This document shows positions 8,269 through 15,936 of a stretch of DNA of 36,116 nucleotides, piece after piece. The first letter of the stretch is position 1. Each line of letters starts with the position of its first letter. Both the position numbers and the translations under genes were made by a program. Under the pieces are notes generated by a model. The model did no database searches and was not told where the DNA came from. It worked only from the letters and a program-made list of their open reading frames with translations. Origin of the DNA: an uncultured Clostridia bacterium (lineage in GTDB: Bacteria > Bacillota > Clostridia > TANB77 > CAG-508); contig CAOMRW010000002.1 of assembly GCA_948485625.1 (NCBI GenBank), forward strand, positions 95,998 through 132,113, given 5' to 3'.

Positions 8269-10935
8269 TTATTGAAATCTTATTTTACTAAATGCATCAA
8301 CTTTATTAATTATAGAATTAGCCATTTCATCATGATTTTGATTTTTATATTTTTCTTTTTGACTAAAGTCCTTTTTAAATGTGTTACGCCATTCGTCTTT
8401 TTTCTTATCAGTCATTTTTGTTGTATCAGTATTTCCCATTCTTGAAGCATATTTCTTTATTGAAACACCTTCTTGTACAGAATTTATATTTACACTATTA
8501 TCTTTAACAGCATCTTCAATAGCCATAATATCTTTTATATCTGTTACTCCATTTTCAAGCATAAATGGAATATCATTTTTCATTATTCTCTTTGCTTCTT
8601 TCTTTCCATAATTACGTTCTAATTCAAATTTATTCTTATCATTTCTTCTAAATTCTTTTATATATTTATTCATTTGAGCCTGCTTATAATCTTCTTCTGA
8701 CGCATAACGAGCTCTCTCAATCTCTTCTGGCCTACTATTTTGATTAAAATTATCTAACATCCTATTTGTACTATTTACTATACCTGCTCCTGCTTTATAT
8801 CCTCCCAGCGCTCCTGTAGTTGTATATTGGAATACTTTATTAGGGTCTCCTGATGTTATTCCTACCATTGCTCCTGCTGCTCCTAAAGTTACTGCTGCTG
8901 TTGCTCCTGCTGCAAGTCTTGCTGCTGTTCTTAATGGGTGTCTATTTGCCAAACTTGTAATTCCTTTTTTAGCATAATATTTTGCTGCAGTTGGCATAGC
9001 TTTTATTCTATGCTTTTTAACTTTTCTCATTGGTTTATACTGGTTTGCACCTACTGCTGCATTAGTTCTTATCTGTCCATCATTTGTATTATTATTTCCA
9101 TCTTGATTTCCTGAAGATGATGAATTTGTAGGATTAGATTTTTCACCATCTATTGAATATTCATCATCTGCTAAATCTATTATGTTATTATCGTCATCAT
9201 TATAATCATCATTCATAGGAAGTCCTAATTGTGGTCTTCTACTATTTTCAGAATCACTAATTGAATATTCATCTTCATTTAAATCTATTATATTATCATC
9301 ATTTCCATTATTATTATTTCCTGCATCGTTATTTGCTCCTCCATTAGATCCACTTCCAAATATTGCATCATCTTTATCAAATCCTGTATTAATCCTTGGT
9401 GGTTTTCCATCATCATCAGGACTTGATGATTTAGAATTATTTGCTTGTGCTGATTTTCCACTTCCTTTTGATGATTTTCCTGCTAATTTACTAATTCCTT
9501 GCATCATTAACGCTGCACCTGCTGGACCTGCTAATAATCCTGGTGTTTTAGCTTTTTCAAATCCAAAGAATCTACGTAGTAATTTTTCTGCTGGCATCAT
9601 AAATCCTAAAGCAACTAAACTATATATAATATTTGAACCTGCTAAATCAAAAGCAGAAGTTACAAGTATAGTATATAAAATAAAATGCATTGGTTGTATT
9701 AATAAATTAAATATATATTCTTTTAACCACATATCAAATGCTTGAGCTTTTCCATCATTCATTTTATCTATTGGATATGTTAGTGCAACAAGTGGAGCAA
9801 TCATTGTTAAAAATGCCATATATAATACCCTTTTTAAATATGTAAATAAAAAATAAATTGTATATAGTACTAATATAACAAAAATAGCGGCATTACCAGC
9901 ATAAGCTGTAGACAATTTCTTTCCCATTTGTGCATTAATTCTTGCATGTCCTAATAAGTCAGTTGGCCATGAAATAGTTCCATCTTGTATATATTCACTT
10001 ACATCAAATCCTCTTTCAGTTAAAATCTCTTCAATCTTTCCATCTTCATCTTCTAATACTGGTATATAGGCCGTTTCTTTTGTTGTATTTTTAACCACAT
10101 CTGTAATCTTTGAAACAAGAAGATTAGAGAAAGCCATGATATATTGCATAATAAATAACAAACAAATTGCTACCAACCAATCCATTAATAATTGCTTGTA
10201 TTTCGATTTATCTTTAGCTGTACTCGACATAACTATTCTAATTCCTATATAAACTAATATAGAAAGTAATGCAACAACTGCAATATCTCTTAAAATATTA
10301 TACCAATTTGATATTGTACCTCTTAATACACTGGCTGTAGACTCTATTTCAAATTCTTGTACTTCTCCATCATCATTTGTATATGATATTTTCTCACTAC
10401 TTTTGGGATTAAAGAAATCTACATCTAATAATAATACTTCATTTGCAAATATTTTATCTGGTGAAATATTATAAATTGGCAAATATAAATTTTGTGGTAA
10501 ATAGTTAGAAGAATAATATACTCCAGCTGCAACACCTGCTACCGACGAAACAACGAGAACTGTTCCTGCTCCAACAGCAGTAATTGCTGGTATCAATGCT
10601 GGCAACAGAATTCCTCCTGTCAAAACTATTGCTGCTCCTGCAAGTATAGCTACTCCTATTCCTATTACCCAACCACCAATTTTATCCCATACTGAACTAC
10701 TCATATCTACTTCTATAGTAGAATCTTCTTGATGATAAAGAGCTCTATGCATTATATCCATTGTCCCATCACCCAAAAATACAAACAAGTCAACTATAGG
10801 ATTTAATAATTTTCCGCCTTTTGCATCATCATCTTTTGCTTTTACTTTACCAGCAAAACAAAAGTTAGATATAACTAAAATCGATAAAATTATTATTATT
10901 TTGTTAAATATTTTTTTATTTTCAATAATTTTCAT
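8269..10935 (-). CDS. VirB6/TrbL-like polytopic T4SS channel protein
   Basis: The product has 888 residues. A signal-peptide-like N-terminus ends near FCFAGKVKA. A glycine/alanine-rich hydrophobic region lies at about 85-145. At least five further membrane spans fall between about 210 and 475 (for example IAVVALLSILVYIGIRIV, WLVAICLLFIMQYIMAF, FVILVLYTIYFLFTYL). A long polar, Asn/Asp/Ser-rich and then basic C-terminal tail follows. This is the layout of VirB6/TrbL/PrgH proteins, which form the inner-membrane channel. The tail has an internal duplication: NIIDLNEDEYSI near 548 and NIIDLADDEYSI near 585. Late residues include another Gly/Ala-rich hydrophobic patch (AARLAAGATAAVTLGAAGA). The gene follows virB4 by 23 bases. 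Confidence 0.8.
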   Translation of the reverse strand: MKIIENKKIFNKIIIILSILVISNFCFAGKVKAKDDDAKGGKLLNPIVDLFVFLGDGTMDIMHRALYHQEDSTIEVDMSSSVWDKIGGWVIGIGVAILAGAAIVLTGGILLPALIPAITAVGAGTVLVVSSVAGVAAGVYYSSNYLPQNLYLPIYNISPDKIFANEVLLLDVDFFNPKSSEKISYTNDDGEVQEFEIESTASVLRGTISNWYNILRDIAVVALLSILVYIGIRIVMSSTAKDKSKYKQLLMDWLVAICLLFIMQYIMAFSNLLVSKITDVVKNTTKETAYIPVLEDEDGKIEEILTERGFDVSEYIQDGTISWPTDLLGHARINAQMGKKLSTAYAGNAAIFVILVLYTIYFLFTYLKRVLYMAFLTMIAPLVALTYPIDKMNDGKAQAFDMWLKEYIFNLLIQPMHFILYTILVTSAFDLAGSNIIYSLVALGFMMPAEKLLRRFFGFEKAKTPGLLAGPAGAALMMQGISKLAGKSSKGSGKSAQANNSKSSSPDDDGKPPRINTGFDKDDAIFGSGSNGGANNDAGNNNNGNDDNIIDLNEDEYSISDSENSRRPQLGLPMNDDYNDDDNNIIDLADDEYSIDGEKSNPTNSSSSGNQDGNNNTNDGQIRTNAAVGANQYKPMRKVKKHRIKAMPTAAKYYAKKGITSLANRHPLRTAARLAAGATAAVTLGAAGAMVGITSGDPNKVFQYTTTGALGGYKAGAGIVNSTNRMLDNFNQNSRPEEIERARYASEEDYKQAQMNKYIKEFRRNDKNKFELERNYGKKEAKRIMKNDIPFMLENGVTDIKDIMAIEDAVKDNSVNINSVQEGVSIKKYASRMGNTDTTKMTDKKKDEWRNTFKKDFSQKEKYKNQNHDEMANSIINKVDAFSKIRFQ

Positions 10936-10958
10936 AAAGTTTAAACCTCCCGATTACT

Positions 10959-12920
10959 TTAGGTATTATTTCTTTTTGCAAGTTGATTTAAGTTTGTCTC
11001 AACAAACTCAAATTCCTTTCTAGTTGGCATTATTTTTAATATTGCCGAATCACTACCTACTTTTAATAATCCCTCACCTTTTTGGCAAGTTACTAAAAAG
11101 TTAGCTTCCCCTTCTGAAAGTTTAAACACTTCTTTTAAGTATTGTATTTCAGATTTATCTTGTGCTAAAAATAGTTTTGTATCTGAAGAAGTAAGAACTG
11201 CTTGTGCTTCTGGTCTCTCATAGAAATCCTGAAATCTTTGAGAAACAATAGCCAAAGAAACATTTCTTTTTCTTGCACGTCTTGCCATCTTATTTAAAAA
11301 GTCTACAGCTTCTGGATATGGCAATAACATCCATGCCTCATCTACTAAAACTCTCTTTTGTGTAGCCTTTTTCCTATCTTCACTATTTTTCTTAACGAAT
11401 TTCTCCCAAATCCAAGAAAGTAAAATCTGTTGTGCAAGAGGTCTTGCAAATCTTTCTTCCAATTGAGAAATATCTAAGTTTATAAATGGTGCTCCCTCTA
11501 ACAACTCAAATGTTGATTGACCATCAAAATACGCCATCTGCCCATCATATTCTCTTATGTATTGTTTCATAACTTTTAGTAAGTAACTATAATGATATTG
11601 ATAATCTTTATTTGTATTTTCTCTAGCTTTTCCTTCAATTCTCTTATACCAAGAACCTATTGTTGGCATATTTTTCTTCTCTTTTGAGAAAATATTTCCC
11701 TGTATCAAATTACCATTTGAAGCTTTATATAAACTATCTGGATTACTATTTATTCCTAATGCTGCATATTCCTCAGCAACTGACTCTGCAATAATCTGTT
11801 TTGTAAGCTCATTTACCTCATCAGATCTAGTACTACCTCTAGCCATTGTAACTAAAGCTTGTGTAACATCTTCTACTTTATTTTCAATATTTAAAGTTAC
11901 TCTTTCTTTACCAGTAATTTCATCTTTAACAATTTCAGTTTCAACATCAAATAAATTTATAACTGTCTTTGATGTTGGACTAATTACAACATTTATTCCA
12001 CCTAAACTTTCAGCAACAATTGTATACTCCCCTTCTGCATCTAATGCTAAGCTTTCAATTCCCATAAGTACTGAAGACCTAGAAATTAATGTTTTCATAG
12101 TAACAGACTTACCAGCACCAGACTTAGCAAATATAACCATATTATAATTTGTAAGTGATGAATGGAAATTATCAAATAAAATTGGGGTACCTGTTTGTTT
12201 ATTAAATCCTAGTGGAACTCCTGTAGGATGTCCAACTTCTGAAGTTGTAAATGGAAATACTGTACCCATTGAATTTCTATCAAAAGTATGTGTTCTATTT
12301 ATCTTATCATTCATAAAAGGTAAATTTGACTTAAATGCCTCTTCTTGCATTCCCCATGCTGTTTTTATACCTACTAATGACTTAGACATTTCAGATGCCA
12401 ATAATTTTGATTCTCTTTCTAAATCTTCTAAACTATATGTAAAAATTGTAGATATAATTGAAGCCTCAAATAATTTGTTATACCCAGCAGCAATCTCATC
12501 TCTTAATTGTTCTGCTTCAAGTCTTTTTTGTGTAATTGTACTCTCTCTGTTTATATTACCTTTATCTGCTGCTACAATTCTTTCAGTCTCTAACTCATTT
12601 ATTACTCTATTTAAATCATTCTGAGATTTATCTTCTTTAACAGGGTTAATATATATAGAAGTATTTATATCACCAAACATATACATATCCCTAAACAATT
12701 CTGGGAAAGTACACATTCTAGGAAGAGATGATACGAAAAAACTTCTAGCATATCTTTTTGTATTAGAAATTATCTCTAAATGGTCTATATTTGAAACATC
12801 TATCCCTGATGGTGCTATTAATTCTTTAATTGTTTTTCTCTTTAAAATTCCAACATTATCTTCATGATATTCTCTAAACTGATTTTGTAGTTCTTCTTGT
12901 ACTTTTTGTTTTTTTGCCAT
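10959..12920 (-). CDS. virB4: VirB4-family T4SS ATPase
   Basis: The product has 653 residues. The N-terminal third resembles the VirB4/TrbE N-domain, and the C-terminal part is a RecA-type ATPase. Walker A is FAKSGAGKSVTMK near residue 265, Walker B with Glu is RVLVDEAWMLL near 527, and a glutamine motif (LAIVSQRFQDF) is near 560. It energises pilin extraction and substrate transport at the inner membrane. I chose the ATG at 12920 (MAKKQK) because a perfect GGAGG lies 8 bases upstream. A longer frame from 12941 would place that SD inside the coding sequence. The start overlaps the preceding gene by 47 bases, implying coupling. Confidence 0.93.
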   Translation of the reverse strand: MAKKQKVQEELQNQFREYHEDNVGILKRKTIKELIAPSGIDVSNIDHLEIISNTKRYARSFFVSSLPRMCTFPELFRDMYMFGDINTSIYINPVKEDKSQNDLNRVINELETERIVAADKGNINRESTITQKRLEAEQLRDEIAAGYNKLFEASIISTIFTYSLEDLERESKLLASEMSKSLVGIKTAWGMQEEAFKSNLPFMNDKINRTHTFDRNSMGTVFPFTTSEVGHPTGVPLGFNKQTGTPILFDNFHSSLTNYNMVIFAKSGAGKSVTMKTLISRSSVLMGIESLALDAEGEYTIVAESLGGINVVISPTSKTVINLFDVETEIVKDEITGKERVTLNIENKVEDVTQALVTMARGSTRSDEVNELTKQIIAESVAEEYAALGINSNPDSLYKASNGNLIQGNIFSKEKKNMPTIGSWYKRIEGKARENTNKDYQYHYSYLLKVMKQYIREYDGQMAYFDGQSTFELLEGAPFINLDISQLEERFARPLAQQILLSWIWEKFVKKNSEDRKKATQKRVLVDEAWMLLPYPEAVDFLNKMARRARKRNVSLAIVSQRFQDFYERPEAQAVLTSSDTKLFLAQDKSEIQYLKEVFKLSEGEANFLVTCQKGEGLLKVGSDSAILKIMPTRKEFEFVETNLNQLAKRNNT

Positions 12921-14094
12921 CTTTTTCTCCTCCTTCATCATTTGTATTTTTAGAATCTTCTTTTATCTTTTCTATTGACTTATTAGCAACATCTTCACCA
13001 ATTACTCTTTTATTTTCATTTATTAAAATCATTGCCATTTCGTCTATTAACTTGTCTAATTCTTCTTCCTTTTTTCTAACTCTTCTTTGTTTTTCATTTT
13101 CTTCTACTACATTAAATATAACTTCATTTGCTTTTCTTATAGCATCTTCTTCTATTTTTATATCTAATTCTTTCATTCTTTTATCTAATACATCTGGAGC
13201 TGTAGTATATAAATCTTCATATCCAGAATTTAAAGCTCTTCTTAAATTAAATATTTCTGACTCATCCCTGTTGTATGCAACATACAATAATTCTGATAAT
13301 TCTGTAGAATCTAATATTTTACTATTTATTCCACACACAGCTAATGAACTTATTATTGATTGAGCTTTTGTATATAATTCTGAAAAAGCTAAATTTGAAA
13401 TTTCTTCTTTATCAAAGTTACCATTTGCCCCTTCTTCTGGATAATATGGTATTATAACATAATAATGTTTACTCAAAATATTTCTATTTAAACTCATTCT
13501 TTCTGTATTATTTACTATATCAACCCCATATTCATATAAATTTCTCTGTCTAATAAGTTCATATTTCTCTTTATCTAATTGTTGTTCTGTATATTGGCCT
13601 GAACGAACTTTCTGATTATATTCCATTTGTTTAGTTGCAAATTGCTTAGAAATATTTTCTATTTTATCTTTATATGTACTTAAACTACTTGTTAAATTTA
13701 CAGTCCTTGTTTGAACATATATCTGAATTGGATATCTTAAAGTATTAAGAAATTGTAAAAATCCTTGTTCAACACTATTCTTTTCTAACCCTGACATCAA
13801 ATCATAATTTATTCCTTGACATTCAATAATCATCAAAAATCTTTTTCCGTCTTTTTGCACAATCATATTATCATCAATCTTATCAAATTCCATAAATTTA
13901 AATATTGATTGTTTACTATAGTTTTGAACCACATTATTTTTATCTTTTGATACTATATTTTTATCTTTTTTCTTTTTATTTGGCTTATTACTTTTTAGTT
14001 TTAATATTATAAATACAATACATAATATAATAAGGATTCCTACCATAACTCCCAATAATATTGTTAAATAATTTATCATTTGATTATCATTCAT
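12874..14094 (-). CDS. TraC-like membrane-anchored T4SS protein
   Basis: The product has 406 residues. One membrane span (about 6-34) is followed by a basic linker and then a domain at about 60-230 that resembles the N-terminal part of TraC/VirB4 proteins: FMEFDKIDDNMIVQKDGKRF, then FLNTLRYPIQIYVQTRTVNL. A coiled, charged helical region runs at about 130-180 and again at 300-406. There is no Walker A, so it is not itself an ATPase. Genes of this type sit between PrgI and VirB4 in many Gram-positive conjugation modules. The start at 14094 follows AGGAGG at about 9 bases and overlaps the PrgI stop by 8 bases. The C-terminus overlaps virB4. Confidence 0.75.
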   Translation of the reverse strand: MNDNQMINYLTILLGVMVGILIILCIVFIILKLKSNKPNKKKKDKNIVSKDKNNVVQNYSKQSIFKFMEFDKIDDNMIVQKDGKRFLMIIECQGINYDLMSGLEKNSVEQGFLQFLNTLRYPIQIYVQTRTVNLTSSLSTYKDKIENISKQFATKQMEYNQKVRSGQYTEQQLDKEKYELIRQRNLYEYGVDIVNNTERMSLNRNILSKHYYVIIPYYPEEGANGNFDKEEISNLAFSELYTKAQSIISSLAVCGINSKILDSTELSELLYVAYNRDESEIFNLRRALNSGYEDLYTTAPDVLDKRMKELDIKIEEDAIRKANEVIFNVVEENEKQRRVRKKEEELDKLIDEMAMILINENKRVIGEDVANKSIEKIKEDSKNTNDEGGEKDGKKTKSTRRTTKSV

Positions 14095-14437
14095 CTTTAG
14101 CTTCCTCCTCTGTTTTATAAATATAAACTTTATTACCATTCTTCTTAAATCTAATCCATCTTAAAATAACATCATCTATATTTTCTCCACCTGTCTTCTT
14201 AGTCATTTCAAAAGTAGCTATCTCTGGTACTTTTAATGTTCCTATTGCAAATCCTATTGCTCCAAATATTACTGTAACTAATAAACCAATCATAGAAAAT
14301 CCTAACATCTTTAAAATTACATAAAATAATAATCCAATTCCAATTCCAGCAGCTGTATATATTAATCCTTTTGTTGAAAAAATATATAATATTCTTCCCT
14401 CACCTTTATAATTTCTTGGTATCTCATAACTCTGCAT
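14087..14437 (-). CDS. PrgI/VirB3-like small T4SS membrane protein
   Basis: The product has 116 residues and opens with YEIPRNYKGEGRIL, the conserved N-terminal motif region of PrgI/TcpE-type proteins. Two closely spaced spans follow (about 24-42 and 46-64) and then a basic C-terminal domain (DDVILRWIRFKKNGNKVYIY). VirB3-like partners bind VirB4 at the inner membrane, which matches the gene order PrgI, TraC-like, VirB4. I chose the ATG at 14437 because GGAGG lies 7 bases upstream; a 12-residue longer frame is possible but would swallow that SD. Confidence 0.85.
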   Translation of the reverse strand: MQSYEIPRNYKGEGRILYIFSTKGLIYTAAGIGIGLLFYVILKMLGFSMIGLLVTVIFGAIGFAIGTLKVPEIATFEMTKKTGGENIDDVILRWIRFKKNGNKVYIYKTEEEAKDE

Positions 14438-14477
14438 ATTTTTTCCTCCGTACTTAATTTTATAATTATCCATAATT

Positions 14478-14506
14478 ATTATACCACAAACCTGTGGATA
14501 ATTGTA
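14478..14506 (-). promoter_or_regulatory. Probable T4SS operon promoter with dyad and DnaA box
   Basis: On the minus strand a perfect -10, TATAAT (14478-14483), abuts the dyad CCACA-GGTT-TGTGG (14484-14497). This overlaps a consensus DnaA box TTATCCACA (14493-14501). No good -35 is present (ATACAA at best), so the promoter may need an activator or be occluded by a protein bound to the dyad. Confidence 0.5.
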
Positions 14507-14573
14507 TAGTTTTTATCAAAAAAAGTGGAAATTTAATAGATTTGTAATATTTTTGTAACATATTGTTAAAATA

Positions 14574-14607
14574 AAAAATAACCCTTATTTTACTAAAGGT
14601 TATTTTT
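14574..14607 (-). terminator. Terminator between pilin genes and prgI
   Basis: A 14-bp stem with one mismatch (AAAAATAACCTTTA, loop GTAAAA, TAAGGGTTATTTTT on the minus strand) is followed by a T-rich run. It begins 18 bases after the third pilin stop. It separates the pilins from the channel genes and could keep pilin expression far above the rest. Confidence 0.8.
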
Positions 14608-14624
14608 CTATAAAATATTATATT

Positions 14625-14972
14625 CTAGTTTGCAATAGTACTTGCAAAACCGAAAATCATTGAAGCTAAGTTTGAAGCAGCAAATACTAATATTGCTCCT
14701 ATTAAGTAAGGTATAAATGTTTTCTTATATTCAGCTTTTTCTTCTGCACTACCCATCATATATTTTACACCTAGAACTACTAATACAAGAACTGATGCTA
14801 TTGATCCAATTGCTTGAACCATACCTATTATTCTTTGTCCTATAGCATCAAAAGATTTTGTATCTGTTCCTGTTAAAGATGATGGATCTGTTACTGCAAA
14901 AACTGTTGAAACTGTTGATAATAAAATTATTGCAAGTAACATTATAGGTATTAATTTAACTATTTTTTTCAT
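14625..14972 (-). CDS. VirB2/TrbC-like T4SS pilin, copy 3
   Basis: The product has 115 residues. A clear signal peptide ends near STVFA-VTDPSS. The mature part is short and has two hydrophobic helices, about 55-72 (IGSIASVLVLVVLGVKYMM) and 86-110 (FIPYLIGAILVFAASNLAS). These are joined by a polar charged turn, GSAEEKAEYKK, typical of T4SS pilin-like proteins. It closely resembles the first pilin in this tandem array, sharing the QAIGSI, IKYM/VKYM and EEKAEYK motifs. SD AGGAGG precedes the ATG. It is the last gene before the hairpin terminator, so the mRNA 3' end is protected. Confidence 0.82.
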   Translation of the reverse strand: MKKIVKLIPIMLLAIILLSTVSTVFAVTDPSSLTGTDTKSFDAIGQRIIGMVQAIGSIASVLVLVVLGVKYMMGSAEEKAEYKKTFIPYLIGAILVFAASNLASMIFGFASTIAN

Positions 14973-15046
14973 AGTTTTTTCCTCCTTTTTATTTTACATT
15001 TTATTTTATATAACCTTCTTATTAAAAATAAGAAACTTTAATAACT

Positions 15047-15427
15047 TTATAAATTATTTAGGAAAGATACTACAACTCTCCATATTCCAAATGCACCATA
15101 CACTACAATACATCCTATAACAAATACTAATAATGAATTTTTCACATCAGCTTTATCTTCTACATTAGCCATCATATATTTAATTCCTAGAATTATTCCT
15201 ACAACTGCTACCACAATAAAAGAAATCATTAATAATATATTGTATACCACATTTGATACATCTTTTAATTTAGTATCATCTAATTCACTTATGGAACTAT
15301 TTCCACTACCTATAAAATCTTTTCCTCCAGATAATACATCACCTAGAGTACTAGCATATGTATTTGTTGTACTAAAAATAAGAATTATACATACAAATAC
15401 TAAAACTACTTTTACCATTTTATTCAT
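15047..15427 (-). CDS. VirB2/TrbC-like T4SS pilin, divergent copy 2
   Basis: The product has 126 residues. It shares the layout of its neighbours, a signal peptide (to about NTYAS) and two hydrophobic helices around a charged turn (LGIKYMMANVEDKADVKNS). Otherwise it is divergent, with a longer polar segment after the signal peptide and the C-terminal sequence GAFGIWRVVVSFLNNL. I chose the ATG at 15427, which follows a GAGGTGGGG SD; the longer frame runs back into the upstream pilin gene. It begins 13 bases after pilin 1. It may be a minor pilin or tip subunit, which is inference. Confidence 0.75.
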   Translation of the reverse strand: MNKMVKVVLVFVCIILIFSTTNTYASTLGDVLSGGKDFIGSGNSSISELDDTKLKDVSNVVYNILLMISFIVVAVVGIILGIKYMMANVEDKADVKNSLLVFVIGCIVVYGAFGIWRVVVSFLNNL

Positions 15428-15440
15428 AACCCCACCTCTT

Positions 15441-15800
15441 TCACCAAAGGGTTTTAGCAAAATTATATAACATAGCAGAAATATTACTTATAGCAAAAAC
15501 TAATACTGCTCCTATTATATAATAAATCATTGTTTGCTTATATTCAGCTTTTTCTTCAATACTAGATGTCATATATTTTATACCTATCAATACTAAAGCA
15601 AAGACAGATACTATACTTCCTATTGCCTGAAAAGCACCTATTATCTTATTTCCAAACTGAACTGCTGAAACAGTTTCATTAAGATCACTTGGTTTATAAT
15701 CACCTGGTGCAATAGCCGCAGAAGTCTTATTTATATTAACTATACTAATAATACAAAAAATTATAAATATAAATACACATATTCTTAGTATTTTCTTCAT
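15441..15800 (-). CDS. VirB2/TrbC-like T4SS pilin, copy 1
   Basis: The product has 119 residues. A signal peptide ends near NKTSA-AIAPG. Two hydrophobic helices lie at about 57-75 (IGSIVSVFALVLIGIKYM) and 88-112, with the turn SSIEEKAEYKQT between them. It is the first gene of the T4SS block and has a good promoter directly upstream. Very similar to copy 3, it probably arose by duplication. VirB2-type pilins polymerise into the conjugative pilus or extracellular channel; they are uncommon among classic Gram-positive T4SS of the pCF10 or Tn916 type. Confidence 0.8.
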   Translation of the reverse strand: MKKILRICVFIFIIFCIISIVNINKTSAAIAPGDYKPSDLNETVSAVQFGNKIIGAFQAIGSIVSVFALVLIGIKYMTSSIEEKAEYKQTMIYYIIGAVLVFAISNISAMLYNFAKTLW

Positions 15801-15831
15801 AACATCACCAACTTCCTTGTCCTATAAAATA

Positions 15832-15860
15832 ATTATAACTTATTTTTTCTAACTTTTCAA
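15832..15860 (-). promoter_or_regulatory. Promoter of the pilin operon
   Basis: On the minus strand TTGAAA (15855-15860), a 17-base spacer and TATAAT (15832-15837) form a near-consensus sigma-A promoter ahead of pilin 1. Confidence 0.75.
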
Positions 15861-15936
15861 CTTTTTTTTACTTTTTTATTGTTTTTTTATTAAATTTCAC
15901 CATTTTTCATTCAAAAAAATACATAAAATCGTAATT

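Noticed and set aside
12914..13363. Rightward Ser/Phe-rich ORF inside the TraC-like gene
   Set aside because: It is a reverse-frame shadow of a Lys/Glu-rich coding region, with no SD and no recognisable motifs.
15015..15040. Hairpin between pilins 2 and 3 as a terminator
   Set aside because: The stem is only about 7 bp of mostly A/T and no T-run follows on the transcribed strand; at most it is a weak processing site.
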